Assembly: GCF_009671205.1 (NCBI RefSeq)
Contig: NZ_CP045309.1
Span: forward strand, 3,658,001-3,722,000
Length of the DNA stretch: 64,000 nucleotides
Direction: 5' to 3'
DNA from: Micromonospora terminaliae
Lineage (GTDB): Bacteria > Actinomycetota > Actinomycetes > Mycobacteriales > Micromonosporaceae
Shown piece by piece: positions 1 to 10,638 of this stretch. A program made the translations under genes and the position numbers. Each line of letters starts with the position of its first letter. Position 1 is the first letter of the stretch. The notes under the pieces are model-generated. The model was not told the DNA's origin, ran no database searches, and worked only from the letters and a program-made list of their open reading frames with translations.

Positions 1-151
1 CGTCGGCCGCGGCGGCGAGCGGCTGCGGGTGGTGGGGGCGCCGGGCGAACTGGTGCTGTTCCTCTCCGGCCGGCAGCGGGTGGCCCGGGTCCAGGTGGAC
101 GGCCCGGCCGAGCCGGCGGAGCGGTTGCGGGCGGCCGGGCTGGGCTTCTGA
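1..151 (+). CDS. C-terminal end of a TIGR03085/maleylpyruvate-isomerase-like protein (partial)
   Basis: Only the last 49 codons are in the window; the frame starts at base 2 and ends at a TGA at 149-151. The tail reads GAPGELVLFLSGRQ followed by a short beta-rich segment with VQVDG and a final LRAAGLGF. This pattern (APGEL, hydrophobic strand, GR, then DGP) resembles the C-terminal domain of actinobacterial TIGR03085-type proteins, which carry a mycothiol-dependent maleylpyruvate isomerase metal-binding N-domain. That N-domain lies outside the window, so the family assignment is inferred from the tail only. Confidence 0.5.
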   Translation, partial: VGRGGERLRVVGAPGELVLFLSGRQRVARVQVDGPAEPAERLRAAGLGF

Positions 152-237
152 CCGAGCGCGCCCACCCGGTCACGGGACCGCGTGGACCCGCTTCGGCCCA
201 GCGACGGGAGCCGATGCCAGCTGCCGTACGCTCCTGA

Positions 238-264
238 CCCGCCGCCCAACCCCGGGGCGGCGGG
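238..264 (+). other. GC-rich hairpin just upstream of the terpene synthase start
   Basis: Ten perfectly complementary bases (CCCGCCGCCC at 238-247 with GGGCGGCGGG at 255-264) around a 7-base loop. A TANNNT hexamer (TACGCT, 227-232) lies just upstream and the terpene synthase ribosome site (GGGGAG) just downstream. The hairpin may end the preceding gene, or may form the 5' end of the terpene synthase mRNA. Confidence 0.45.
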
Positions 265-278
265 ACAAGGGGAGACGG

Positions 279-1229
279 ATGCGAGGCTTCGCGCTCTCGG
301 CACTGCACGAACCCCCCTTCCCGACGCGCCGGCACGCCGCCGTCGAGCTGGTCGCCGGGGAGAGCGCCGGGTGGGTCGTCGACGTGGGCCTGATCGACAG
401 CCCGGCCGGGCTGCGCCGGCTGGCCGGCGCCCACCCGGTGGAGCTGGCGGGGCGGGCCTGCCCGGATGCGCCGGTCGACGGCCTGCGTCTGCTCGCCGAC
501 CTGATCAGCTGGCTGTTCGTCATGGACGACGCGTGCGACGAGGACGGCCTGGGCGCCAGCCCGACGCGGCTCGCGCCGACCGTGGCGGCCCTGCTGGAGG
601 TGCTCGACCGGCACGGCGATCCGGCCGCGCCGCCCCCGACCGGGGCCGGCCCGCTGGCCGTGGCGCTGGACGACCTGTGCCGGCGGGTCCGCGACCGGCG
701 GCGGCCGGCGCTGCTGCTGCGCCTGGTCAGCCAGTTGCGCGAGTACCTGCTGGCCCTGCTCTGGGAGGCGGCCAACCGGGAGCACCACCGGGTGCCCGGG
801 GTGGCCGAGTACGTGCAGATGCGCCGGCACACCGGCGGCGCCCGGCCCAGCTTCACCCTGACCGACCTCGCCCACCCGGAGCTGCCCGGCCCGGACCGGC
901 GGGCCGATCCGGCGCTCGCCGCCCTGGACGCGCTCGCCGCCGACCTGGTCTGCTGGTGCAACGACCTCTTCTCCTACGACAAGGAGCGGGCGACGGCCCC
1001 GGACGCGCACAACCTGGTCACCACGATCGCCGGCGAGGCCGGGCGGGGCGAGGAGGCGGCGTTGCGCGCGGCGGCCGCCCGGTTCAACGAGAGCCTGGCG
1101 GCGTACGCGGAGCGGGACGCGGCGCTGGCCGCGACGGGCGACGAGGGCGTACGGGCCTTCCTCACCACCCGGCGGAACTGGATCCGGGCCACCTACGACT
1201 GGTCCCGCGCCGCCACCCGGTACGCCTGA
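279..1229 (+). CDS. Class I terpene synthase
   Basis: 316 residues, the usual size for a single-domain bacterial class I terpene cyclase, which ionises a prenyl diphosphate and cyclises the carbocation. The metal-binding motifs are visible: DDACD at residues 83-87 (DDxxD type), the NSE triad as N228-D-L-F-S232-Y-D-K-E236, and a terminal Arg-Tyr pair at 314-315. Arg182/183 may be the pyrophosphate sensor. Start ATG has GGGGAG 6-7 bases upstream. No prenyltransferase, P450 or methyltransferase lies next to it, so the pathway and product cannot be named; substrate (C10, C15 or C20) is unknown. The next gene is an acyl-CoA ligase in the same direction but 141 bases away, so co-transcription is uncertain. 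Confidence 0.88.
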   Translation: MRGFALSALHEPPFPTRRHAAVELVAGESAGWVVDVGLIDSPAGLRRLAGAHPVELAGRACPDAPVDGLRLLADLISWLFVMDDACDEDGLGASPTRLAPTVAALLEVLDRHGDPAAPPPTGAGPLAVALDDLCRRVRDRRRPALLLRLVSQLREYLLALLWEAANREHHRVPGVAEYVQMRRHTGGARPSFTLTDLAHPELPGPDRRADPALAALDALAADLVCWCNDLFSYDKERATAPDAHNLVTTIAGEAGRGEEAALRAAAARFNESLAAYAERDAALAATGDEGVRAFLTTRRNWIRATYDWSRAATRYA

Positions 1230-1370
1230 ACCGCGTTCCACCTCCCGGGACCGTGGTCGCCGCAGGCCAGAAGGGCTAGCCGCTGCCCGGGTACAGGCAA
1301 TACTCTTCGGTAACCGCAGATCGGCGTGACCCCCGTCACGCCCCTCCACCCTCTGAAGGCGGCTACAGCG

Positions 1371-3197
<1,827 letters not shown>

Positions 3198-3212
3198 CGC
3201 CCCCGCACCGCC

Positions 3213-3250
3213 CGGCGGCCGTGCCCCTCCGTCCCGGGGCACGGCCGCCG
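3213..3250. terminator. Bidirectional terminator hairpin
   Basis: Fifteen perfect base pairs (3213-3227 with 3236-3250) around an 8-base loop, placed between two convergent genes, the acyl-CoA ligase and the LtrA-type gene. No T-tract follows, as is usual in high-GC actinomycetes. Confidence 0.8.
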
Positions 3251-3257
3251 CACCGGT

Positions 3258-4565
3258 TCAGAGGTGCTCGCGGCGCCAGCGGCTCTGGTCCGCCTCCAGG
3301 GCGAGCTGCTCCTCCAGCGCGAGCTGCCGGATCCGGCTCCGCCGGCCGTCCTCCCGGACCGTCTCCACAGCCACCCCGACGGTCACGAGCACCGCCAGCA
3401 CGAGGAGCGACGCCAGCTCCGGGATCGAGGCGACCACGGGGGCGACGACGGCGAGGGCCACGACCGTGATCAGCAGCGGCCAGTGCACCTCCCGCAGCGC
3501 CACCAGCGCGCAGCCGACGAGGCTCAGCAGGTAGAGGCCCGCCCCGCCGAACAGGATCGCGACCCAGAAGCCGCCCAGCGGCGGCCCCCACGTGGGGGTG
3601 TCCGGGCTGGCCGCGTCGGCCAGCAGGTCCTTGAGGCCCAGGGCGAAGAGGATGGTCCCGGCGATCAGCGGCAGGTGCAGGAACGTGTAGACGTCCCGGC
3701 AGAGCCGGAGCCGGGCGGCCGGGTCACGGGCGTGATGCAGCGCCTGCTCCAGCGCGTACGCCAGGGTGTCGAAGTACGCCCACCAGAGCACCGCCACCAC
3801 CAGGACGCCGAGCAGCGCGGCCACCGCCACGGGGCCGGTGAGCGGCAGCCCGGTCTTCGGGCCGAGCCCCAGCGCGATGATCGACTCACCGAGCGCGATG
3901 AGCACCATGAGGGCGTGCCGTTCCGCCCAGTGGCCCGCGGAGAGCACCACCCACCGCGCTGAGGCGAGGGTCACCCCACCGACGTACTCGACAAGCAGCG
4001 CCACGGTCCAGAGAGCCAGTTGCAGCGCCACGGCGTACGGCCGGTCGCCGAGCCGCTGGGGCACCGTGCCGGCGACCACCAGCAGGACGGTGGCCACGGT
4101 CGGCAGCAGCGCGCGCAGCAGCAGCCGCCGGCGCCGGAGCGGATCCGACCGGTCCAGCCAGCCGAAGACCACGAGCTGGGTCATCCGGATCGCGAAGTAG
4201 CAGCCCGCGAAGACCAGCGGGCCGTTCAGCCCGCCGGGACGGTCGGCGAACGCGCTCGGCACGCTGAGCACCAGCAGGAAGGTGGCCGCCACCGTGACGA
4301 CGCCGATCACCGGCAGCACACCCTGGTCGGCGCGGACCGCGTTGCCGAGCCGGGCGAAGCCGGTCCACGACCACCAGAGCAGCGCCAGCACCAGCAGGCA
4401 CCGGTAGAGGTTGGCCGGGCTGAGCAGGGTAGCGGTCAGGGTGGTGACGTTGATGAACGCGAAGACGAAGACCAGGTCGTAGAAGAGTTCGAGGCGGGTG
4501 GTCCGGGAACCGGGCGCGCCGGGCCACACGACGCGCGACCACCGGGCACCCCCGCCGTTCCCCAC
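3258..4565 (-). CDS. Low temperature requirement protein A (LtrA) family membrane protein
   Basis: 435 residues and about a dozen hydrophobic segments, so an integral membrane protein. It opens with the LtrA-family signature RLELFYDLVFVFAF near residues 24-37 and contains the conserved ERHALMVLIALGESIIALG segment. LtrA was named from a cold-sensitive Listeria mutant; its biochemical role is unknown. The start is a GTG. The charged C-terminus looks cytoplasmic. It lies 67 bases downstream of a second copy of the same family in the same direction, so the two may form a pair made by duplication or a heteromeric unit (inference). Confidence 0.85.
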   Translation of the reverse strand: MGNGGGARWSRVVWPGAPGSRTTRLELFYDLVFVFAFINVTTLTATLLSPANLYRCLLVLALLWWSWTGFARLGNAVRADQGVLPVIGVVTVAATFLLVLSVPSAFADRPGGLNGPLVFAGCYFAIRMTQLVVFGWLDRSDPLRRRRLLLRALLPTVATVLLVVAGTVPQRLGDRPYAVALQLALWTVALLVEYVGGVTLASARWVVLSAGHWAERHALMVLIALGESIIALGLGPKTGLPLTGPVAVAALLGVLVVAVLWWAYFDTLAYALEQALHHARDPAARLRLCRDVYTFLHLPLIAGTILFALGLKDLLADAASPDTPTWGPPLGGFWVAILFGGAGLYLLSLVGCALVALREVHWPLLITVVALAVVAPVVASIPELASLLVLAVLVTVGVAVETVREDGRRSRIRQLALEEQLALEADQSRWRREHL

Positions 4566-4632
4566 CCGGGCAGTGTCCGCAATCCCCGCGCCGTGCCGGT
4601 GCCGATCGGCGGATCCGTACCGGAACGGGCGC

Positions 4633-5910
4633 CTACCGCCCGGGCGCGCCGCCGGCGCCGTGCCCGGCGAGGAACTCGTCGCGCAGCGCGCGACGCGCCG
4701 GGCCGAAGAGCACCACCTCGGCCACCACCATGCCGGCGCAGACCACGGCGAGCAGCCCCAGCGCGGCCAGCGCCGGCAGGTGGTCCGCCACCGGCAGGAG
4801 CAGCACCAGCAGCACCGTGGTGGCCAGCCGCGGCCGGTTGACCGAGCGCATGTTGCGCAGCCGGAAGCCCACGTGCCCGAGCAGGTAGAGGATCACGCCG
4901 CCATAGAGGGCGAGCAGGCCGAGCCCGTGCAGGGGGTCGGTGAGCCGGTGGTGGGACTCGTCGCCGACGTAGGACAGCACCTTCTTGAAGCCCAGGGCGA
5001 GCAGGATGATGCCGGTGACCATCGGCAGGTGCAGGTAGGTGTAGGAGTCCCGGCCCAGCGCGGCCCGCTCGGCGCCCCGCGCCCGGGCCAGGACCCGCTC
5101 GGCGGCGATCGAGACCACGTCGAAGTACGCCCACCACAGCGCCCCGGCGACGGTGACACCGAGGAACGAGGCCACGATGATCGGCCAGGAGATCGGCAGC
5201 GCGATGATCCCGACGCCGATGGCGACCAGCGACTCCCCGAGCGCCACGATGATGATGAGGCCGTGCCGCTCGGTCCAGTGCGCGGCCGAGAAGATCTGCC
5301 AGCCCGCCGCGCCGATCGCCATGATGCCGCCGTAGTCCACGACGAGGGCGAGCACCCAGAGCAGGGTGCGCAGCGTGAGGACCCGGTCGGGGTCGTCGGT
5401 GAGGTACGGCGGCAGCAGCGCGGCGGTGAAGAGCAGCAGCGCCCCGCCCAGCATCGGCAGGGCGGCCCGCACCAGCTGCCGGCGCAGCCCGGCGTCGCCG
5501 CGGGCGGCGTACCAGTAGATGGTCAGGTGCAGCACCCGGACGGTCAGGTAGCAGGCCGCGAAGACGACCGGGCCGGACAGCCCGCCGGGCAGGTCGACGA
5601 AGGCCTCCGGGATCGTCGCGGCGACCACGAACATGGTGGCCACGACCGCGAAGAGGACCACCCGCACCACGCCCTCGTCGGCGCGGACCGTGTTGCCGAG
5701 CCAGGCGTAGCAGCACCAGCACCACCAGAGCAGGGCCAGCACCAGCAGGCCCCGGCCCAACCCGGGCCAGGTCAGGTCGGCTGCCATCAACGCGGTCACC
5801 TGGGTGAGCGCGTAGACGAAGACCAGGTCGAAGAAGAGCTCCAGCGGGGTGACCGAGGCGCCCTCGGTCATCACCCGCATCCGCGGCGCGTGCCGCCTGC
5901 CGTCCGTCAC
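4633..5910 (-). CDS. Second LtrA-family membrane protein
   Basis: 425 residues, same architecture as its downstream neighbour: LELFFDLVFVYALTQV near residues 23-38 and ERHGLIIIVALGESLVAIG in the middle, with multiple membrane segments. The two proteins align along their length but are clearly diverged, so the duplication is not recent. The GTG start has CAGACT seven bases upstream and no clear Shine-Dalgarno, compatible with a leaderless mRNA. Function unknown beyond the family name. Confidence 0.85.
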   Translation of the reverse strand: MTDGRRHAPRMRVMTEGASVTPLELFFDLVFVYALTQVTALMAADLTWPGLGRGLLVLALLWWCWCCYAWLGNTVRADEGVVRVVLFAVVATMFVVAATIPEAFVDLPGGLSGPVVFAACYLTVRVLHLTIYWYAARGDAGLRRQLVRAALPMLGGALLLFTAALLPPYLTDDPDRVLTLRTLLWVLALVVDYGGIMAIGAAGWQIFSAAHWTERHGLIIIVALGESLVAIGVGIIALPISWPIIVASFLGVTVAGALWWAYFDVVSIAAERVLARARGAERAALGRDSYTYLHLPMVTGIILLALGFKKVLSYVGDESHHRLTDPLHGLGLLALYGGVILYLLGHVGFRLRNMRSVNRPRLATTVLLVLLLPVADHLPALAALGLLAVVCAGMVVAEVVLFGPARRALRDEFLAGHGAGGAPGR

Positions 5911-5974
5911 GGCGGACAGTCTGGCAGCCGGGTGGCCGGGGTGGTGTCCCTCGTGCGCCCGGCGCGCCGCGCGG

Positions 5975-7432
5975 TCAGGCGATGACGGAGGGCTCCCGCC
6001 ACTGCGGGCGGCCGACCCGGTCCAGGTCGTAGCGGACCGCGGCCAGCCGGCCCACGGCCTCCTCCAGGTCGGCGGCGGGCAGCGTGAAGGGCAGCCGGAG
6101 GAACCGCTCCAGGGTGCCGTCCAGGCCGAACCGGGGTCCGGGCGCCAGGCGTACGCCGACCTCCTCGGCGGCCCGGGCCAGCGCGCTGGAGATCGGACCG
6201 TCCAGCTCCACCCAGAGGGTCACGCCACCGCGGGGCACGGTGACCCGCCAGTCGGGCAGCCGGTCGGCCATGGCCTTCACGAGGGCGTCCCGCTGGGCGG
6301 CGAGCTGGATCCGCCGGTCGATCACGATGCCCGGCCCCTGGGCCAGCAGGTGCACCGCCACGAGCTGGTCGAGCACAGGGCTGGCCATGTCCACGCCGAC
6401 CCGGGCGGCGGCCAACCGCTGCACCTGCGGCGCGGACGCCCGGACCCAGCCGATCCGCAGCCCACCCCAGTACGGCTTGCTCATGCCGCCGATGCTGATG
6501 ACCCGGGAGTGCCGGTCGAACGTGGCCACCGGCGGCGGCAGGGGGGTGCCGTCCAGCGGCAGGTCCACGAAGGACTCGTCCACGACCAGATCGGTTCCGG
6601 CGGCGTGCGCCGCGCCGACCAGCCGCTCCCGCAGGTCGGCCGCCATGAGGTGACCGGTCGGGTTGTGGAACTCGGGGATCACGTAGGCGAGCTTCGGCCG
6701 GGTCTGCCGGATGCTGCCCAGCAGCAGGTCGGCGTCCCAACCGTCCCCGTCGGCGGACAGCCCGTGGGTGGTGATCCGGGCCCGCCGGGCCGACAGCGCG
6801 GCCAGGGCGTTCGGGTAGGTGGGTGACTCCACCAGCACCCCGCCGCCGGGCGACAGGGCGAGCCGCAGCACCAGGTCCAGCGCGTGCTGCGTGCCGCTGG
6901 TCACCATGATCTGCTCCGGGCTGGTGGGCAGCCCTCGCTCGGTGTACACGCGGGCCACCGCCTCGCGCAGCTCGATGATCCCGGTCGGGTGGTAGCCGGC
7001 CCCGCCGAGGTAGCGCGGCAGGTCCTCGGCTGCGGCCCGGGCCGCCGGCACGAGCTGCGCCGGGGCGGAGAGGGCGGCCACCCCAAGGTCGATCATGTCC
7101 CGGTCGTCGAGCGGGGTCCACAGCCCGGTGCTGGCCACCCGGTGGGTGCCCGGGAGCATGGTCCAGCTCCCGGCGCCGCGCCGGCTGGCCAGGTGGCCGG
7201 TCTCGCGCAGCTCCCGGTACGCGGCGGTCACCGTGGTCCGGCTGATCCGCAGCGCCTCGGCCAGGTCCCGCTCGGCCGGCAGGCGTACCCCGAGGGGGAG
7301 GCGGCCGTCGGCGAGCAGCCCGCGGACGGCGGCGGCGAGCGCGGCGTAGTCGGGGCTGCGCCGGCGGCCCGGTAGGGCATGCCACTGCCCGAGGAGGCGA
7401 GCCAATTGGACGCCGCGTACCTGACTCGTCAT
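5975..7432 (-). CDS. MocR-type transcriptional regulator (GntR domain fused to class I aminotransferase domain)
   Basis: 485 residues from ATG 7432, chosen because AGGAGG lies 7-8 bases upstream; an in-frame start at 7507 would overlap the divergent gene. The N-terminal ~80 residues form a GntR winged helix (LPAERDLAEALRISRTTV recognition region). A linker leads to an aminotransferase-like domain with the cofactor motifs of the family, including GGMSKPYWGGLRIGW, whose Lys is the expected PLP-binding residue. MocR proteins bind DNA as PLP-sensing regulators and normally lack free aminotransferase function. It is divergent from a YczE-type membrane gene, the same pairing as ycxD-yczE in Bacillus, so it probably controls that gene. 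The ligand or effector amine is unknown. Confidence 0.88.
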   Translation of the reverse strand: MTSQVRGVQLARLLGQWHALPGRRRSPDYAALAAAVRGLLADGRLPLGVRLPAERDLAEALRISRTTVTAAYRELRETGHLASRRGAGSWTMLPGTHRVASTGLWTPLDDRDMIDLGVAALSAPAQLVPAARAAAEDLPRYLGGAGYHPTGIIELREAVARVYTERGLPTSPEQIMVTSGTQHALDLVLRLALSPGGGVLVESPTYPNALAALSARRARITTHGLSADGDGWDADLLLGSIRQTRPKLAYVIPEFHNPTGHLMAADLRERLVGAAHAAGTDLVVDESFVDLPLDGTPLPPPVATFDRHSRVISIGGMSKPYWGGLRIGWVRASAPQVQRLAAARVGVDMASPVLDQLVAVHLLAQGPGIVIDRRIQLAAQRDALVKAMADRLPDWRVTVPRGGVTLWVELDGPISSALARAAEEVGVRLAPGPRFGLDGTLERFLRLPFTLPAADLEEAVGRLAAVRYDLDRVGRPQWREPSVIA

Positions 7433-7447
7433 GGCCACCCCTCCTGA

Positions 7448-7505
7448 ATTGGCTCTGTCGCGGATCAGATTGGCCCCTAGGGTGGCACTCATGGCACGAA
7501 TTGGC
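7448..7505. promoter_or_regulatory. ATTGGC direct repeats and yczE -10 element (putative MocR operator)
   Basis: ATTGGC occurs at 7448-7453, 7469-7474 and 7500-7505, spaced 21 and 31 bases, close to two and three helical turns. The first two lie in the short divergent region between the MocR gene and the YczE gene. TAGGGT (7478-7483) is seven bases before the YczE ATG and could be its -10; no -35 is visible, as expected for an activated promoter. MocR regulators such as GabR and PdxR are known to bind spaced direct repeats. That these are the sites here is inferred. Confidence 0.55.
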
Positions 7506-8168
7506 AATCTCGGGTACCGGCCGACCCGGCGGCTCGTCCAGCTCTACGCCGGGCTCGCCCTCTACGGGATCAGCATGGCGCTGATGATCCGCTCCGGGCT
7601 CGGGCTCGATCCGTGGGACGTGTTCCACCAGGGGCTCGCGCGGCAGACCGGCCTCTCCTTCGGCACGGTCACCATCGCGGTGGGTGCCATGGTGCTGCTG
7701 CTCTGGATCCCGCTGCGGCAGCGCCCCGGCCTCGGCACCGTGAGCAACGTGGTGGTCATCGGGCTGGTCGTCGACGCCACCCTGGCCCTGCTGCCACCCG
7801 GCGAAGGCCTGCCGCTGCGTGCCACCCTGCTGGTCGTCGGGATCGTCGCCAACGGCGCCGCCACCGGTCTCTACCTGGGCGCCGGTCTCGGCCCCGGCCC
7901 GCGCGACGGCCTCATGACCGGCTTCACCGCCCGCCGGCCCCGCTACTCGATCCGGCTGGTCCGGACCGTCATCGAGGTGACCGTGCTGAGCCTGGGCTGG
8001 CTGCTCGGCGGCACCGTGGGCCTCGGCACCGTGGCGTACGCGCTGGCCATCGGGCCGCTCGCCCAGCTGTTCATCCCGATCTTCGCGGTGCCGGCCCCGC
8101 CGGCCGGCGAGCCCGCCGCCGATCCGGCGCTCCCCCGCGCGCCGCGCCCGGCCGGCGAGGCCGCCTGA
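7491..8168 (+). CDS. YczE/YitT-like integral membrane protein
   Basis: 225 residues from ATG 7491. Five or six hydrophobic segments, with the YczE-like N-terminus RRLVQLYAGLALYGIS followed by GLGLDPWDVFHQGL and, near the middle, NGAATGLYLGAGLGPGPRDGLM. YczE proteins are poorly characterised; in Bacillus yczE sits beside a MocR regulator and has been linked to surfactin production. The start has TAGGGT seven bases upstream and no ribosome site, so translation may be leaderless; an upstream in-frame ATG at 7431 would read through the operator. The C-terminal ~25 residues are Pro/Ala-rich and cytoplasmic in appearance. Transport substrate unknown. Confidence 0.8.
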   Translation: MARIGNLGYRPTRRLVQLYAGLALYGISMALMIRSGLGLDPWDVFHQGLARQTGLSFGTVTIAVGAMVLLLWIPLRQRPGLGTVSNVVVIGLVVDATLALLPPGEGLPLRATLLVVGIVANGAATGLYLGAGLGPGPRDGLMTGFTARRPRYSIRLVRTVIEVTVLSLGWLLGGTVGLGTVAYALAIGPLAQLFIPIFAVPAPPAGEPAADPALPRAPRPAGEAA

Positions 8169-8309
8169 CCCGCCGCGCGATCACGCAGCGTCACGCACAC
8201 CGCGCCGACCGCCATCCGGCGGGACGGGACGGACCCCGCTGAGCTGCGGCGACGTCCGGGAGCGAAACCGGGTGTTTTCTCCGCCGTCGCGGCCGGGCAT
8301 CATGCGTGC

Positions 8310-8771
8310 ATGGGCGAGAACGGTTGGCGTTGGAGTGACGCCTGGATCTTCGTCTCACTGGTCATCGCGAGCGGCGCCGGCCGGCACCGCCGGGCCGCCG
8401 CCACCCGGCGCCCGGAGGGCGTGCGCCTCGCCGACGTCCTCTCCACCGCCGACCACCTCAACCAGGCCATCCCCGAGCGGCACGAGGTGGAGGGCGCGGT
8501 CCGCCGGCTGGTGAGCGCCGGGCTCGTCAGCGTCAGCGACGGCTGGTTCCGGGTGACCCCGGACGGCGAGCACCTCTGGCGCACCCGGCCCAGCGCCGGG
8601 CTGGGCACCACCGTCGACGCCGTGCAGGGCGTGCTGAGCCGCGGCCCCGCTCCGGACGAGTCCGACTGGCGGCTGCCCGAGGACGACCACGCCGCCGCCG
8701 TGCAGGAGTACGTGGTCCGTTCCATCCCGATGCCGCGCCGCTCCCCCGAGGGCCACTCCGGCCGCCCCTGA
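8310..8771 (+). CDS. Small conserved-looking protein with a possible winged-helix segment
   Basis: 153 residues, function not recognised. Residues 40-90 (LADVLSTADHLNQAIP, then EGAVRRLVSAGLVSVSDGWFRVTPDGEHLW) read like a helix-turn-helix followed by a beta wing, as in small MarR/PadR-like domains. A hydrophobic stretch WIFVSLVIASGAG precedes it. No Shine-Dalgarno is evident; CATCAT lies six bases before the ATG. It ends 23 bases from the convergent hisF gene. Confidence 0.6.
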   Translation: MGENGWRWSDAWIFVSLVIASGAGRHRRAAATRRPEGVRLADVLSTADHLNQAIPERHEVEGAVRRLVSAGLVSVSDGWFRVTPDGEHLWRTRPSAGLGTTVDAVQGVLSRGPAPDESDWRLPEDDHAAAVQEYVVRSIPMPRRSPEGHSGRP

Positions 8772-8794
8772 CCCCCGCGCCGGCGGGCGGCGGA

Positions 8795-9562
8795 TCAGCG
8801 GACCGGGTGGCCGGCGCCCCGCAGGGCGTCCTTGACCTCGCCGACGGTCAGCTCACCGAAGTGGAAGACGCTGGCCGCGAGCACCGCGTCGGCGCCCGCG
8901 CCGATGGCCGGCGGGAAGTGGGCCACCTGGCCGGCCCCGCCGCTGGCGATCACCGGCACGTCCACGACCGCGCGGACCGCCTCGATCAGCGGCAGGTCGA
9001 AGCCGGCCTTGGTGCCGTCGGCGTCCATCGAGTTGAGCAGGATCTCCCCGGCGCCCAGGTCGGCGCCGCGCGCCGCCCACTCGACCGCGTCCAGGCCGGT
9101 ACCCCGACGCCCGCCGTGGGTGGTCACCTCGAAGCCGCTCGGGGTGGTGCCGGCCGGCGCCCGGCGTACGTCGAGGGAGAGCACCAGCACCTGCCGGCCG
9201 AACCGGTCGGCGATCTCGGCGATCAACTCGGGGCGGGCGATGGCCGCGGTGTTCACCCCGACCTTGTCCGCGCCGGCGCGGAGCAGGGTGTCGACGTCGG
9301 CGACCTGGCGGATGCCCCCGCCGACGGTGAGCGGGATGAAGACCGACTCGGCGGTGCGCCGCACCACGTCGAGCATGGTGCCGCGGTCGCTGCTGGAGGC
9401 GGTGACGTCGAGGAAGGTCAGCTCGTCGGCGCCGGCCCGGTCGTACGCGGCCGCCAGCTCGACCGGGTCGCCGGCGTCGCGCAGGTCGAGGAAGTTGACC
9501 CCCTTGACCACCCGCCCGGCGTCCACGTCCAGACACGGGATCACCCGTACCGCCACCGTCAT
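8795..9562 (-). CDS. hisF: Imidazole glycerol phosphate synthase, cyclase subunit HisF
   Basis: 255 residues, a (beta/alpha)8 barrel. With HisH it converts PRFAR plus ammonia into IGP and AICAR in histidine synthesis. The N-terminus [20 protein letters not shown] carries the catalytic Asp at residue 12; LTVGGGIR and the phosphate-binding IASGGAG segments are intact. It is the last his gene and is separated from ridA-priA by the ohr module. It therefore seems to have its own promoter: TAGGCT lies six bases before the ATG with no ribosome site. Confidence 0.96.
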   Translation of the reverse strand: MTVAVRVIPCLDVDAGRVVKGVNFLDLRDAGDPVELAAAYDRAGADELTFLDVTASSSDRGTMLDVVRRTAESVFIPLTVGGGIRQVADVDTLLRAGADKVGVNTAAIARPELIAEIADRFGRQVLVLSLDVRRAPAGTTPSGFEVTTHGGRRGTGLDAVEWAARGADLGAGEILLNSMDADGTKAGFDLPLIEAVRAVVDVPVIASGGAGQVAHFPPAIGAGADAVLAASVFHFGELTVGEVKDALRGAGHPVR

Positions 9563-9568
9563 GCCGCG

Positions 9569-9574
9569 AGCCTA
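9569..9574 (-). promoter_or_regulatory. -10 element of hisF (leaderless start)
   Basis: TAGGCT on the minus strand, six bases before the hisF ATG. This spacing would start the mRNA at or next to the start codon. No convincing -35 is seen. Confidence 0.45.
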
Positions 9575-9639
9575 TCCAACGCGCACAGGGACGGTGACCG
9601 GCACGTGACGCCGGCCACCGCCCTGCATCGGATCGGGAC

Positions 9640-10638
9640 TCACACCCGGACGAGCATCTTGCCGATGTTCTCGCCGCGCAGCAGGCCGAGGAAGGCCTCC
9701 GGGGCGTTCTCGATGCCGTCGACCACGGTCTCGTCGTAGGAGATCCGGCCGTCCCGCAGCCAGCCGGCCATCTCCTGGACGAACTGCTCGCGCAGGTGCC
9801 CGTGGTCGCCGACCAGGAAGCCGCGCAGGGTGAGCCGCTTGCCGATGAGCAGCGCCAGGTTGCGCGGCGCGGCCGGCGGCTCGGTGGCGTTGTACTGCGC
9901 GATCATGCCGCAGATCGCGGCGCGGCCGTGCAGTTTCATGGCCCCGATGGCGGCCTCCAGGTGCTCGCCGCCGACGTTGTCGAAGTAGACGTCGATGCCG
10001 TCCGGGGCGGCGGCGCGGAGCTGGTCGCGGACCGGGCCGTCGTGGTAGTCGAACGCGGCGTCGAAGCCGAGAGCCCGCAGCCGTTCGACCTTGGCCGGGG
10101 AGCCGGCGCTGCCGATCACCCGGGCGGCGCCGCGCAGCTTGGCGATCTGCCCGACCATGCTGCCGACCGCGCCGGCCGCGCCGGAGACGAAGACCGTCTC
10201 GCCCGGCTTCATGGCGGCCACGTCGAGCAGCCCGGCGTACGCGGTCAGCCCGGTCATGCCGAGCACGCCCAGGTAGGCGGTGACCGGCGCCAGGTCCGGG
10301 TCGACCGTCCGCGCGCCCTTGGCGTCGACCAGCGCGTACTCCCGCCAGCCCAGGCCGTGCAGCACGATGTCGCCGGGCGCGAAGCCCTCGGCCTCGCTGG
10401 CCACCACCTCGCCGACGGCGCCGCCGTCGAGCGGGGCGTCGAGCGCGAACGGCGGCACGTACGACTTGACGTCGTTCATCCGCCCGCGCATGTACGGGTC
10501 GACCGACATGAACCGGTTGCGGACCACGAGCTGACCCGGCCCCGGGGTGGGCACCTCGGTGGTGACCAGCCGGAAGTTGTCGGCGGTCGGCCAGCCCTGC
10601 GGCCGGGAGGCCAGGTGGATCTCCCGGTTGGCCGTCAT
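9640..10638 (-). CDS. NADP-dependent oxidoreductase, zinc-independent MDR family (CurA/LTB4DH-like)
   Basis: 332 residues. The N-terminal GroES-like domain contains the family segment [15 protein letters not shown] (residues 41-55). The Rossmann part has [16 protein letters not shown] and later [15 protein letters not shown], typical of medium-chain reductases that reduce double bonds of enones and enals without zinc. Its ATG overlaps the ohr stop by four bases (ATGA), so it is translationally coupled to ohr and belongs to the hydroperoxide-response operon. A plausible role is reduction of reactive carbonyls made from oxidised lipids; that link is inferred from context. Confidence 0.88.
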   Translation of the reverse strand: MTANREIHLASRPQGWPTADNFRLVTTEVPTPGPGQLVVRNRFMSVDPYMRGRMNDVKSYVPPFALDAPLDGGAVGEVVASEAEGFAPGDIVLHGLGWREYALVDAKGARTVDPDLAPVTAYLGVLGMTGLTAYAGLLDVAAMKPGETVFVSGAAGAVGSMVGQIAKLRGAARVIGSAGSPAKVERLRALGFDAAFDYHDGPVRDQLRAAAPDGIDVYFDNVGGEHLEAAIGAMKLHGRAAICGMIAQYNATEPPAAPRNLALLIGKRLTLRGFLVGDHGHLREQFVQEMAGWLRDGRISYDETVVDGIENAPEAFLGLLRGENIGKMLVRV

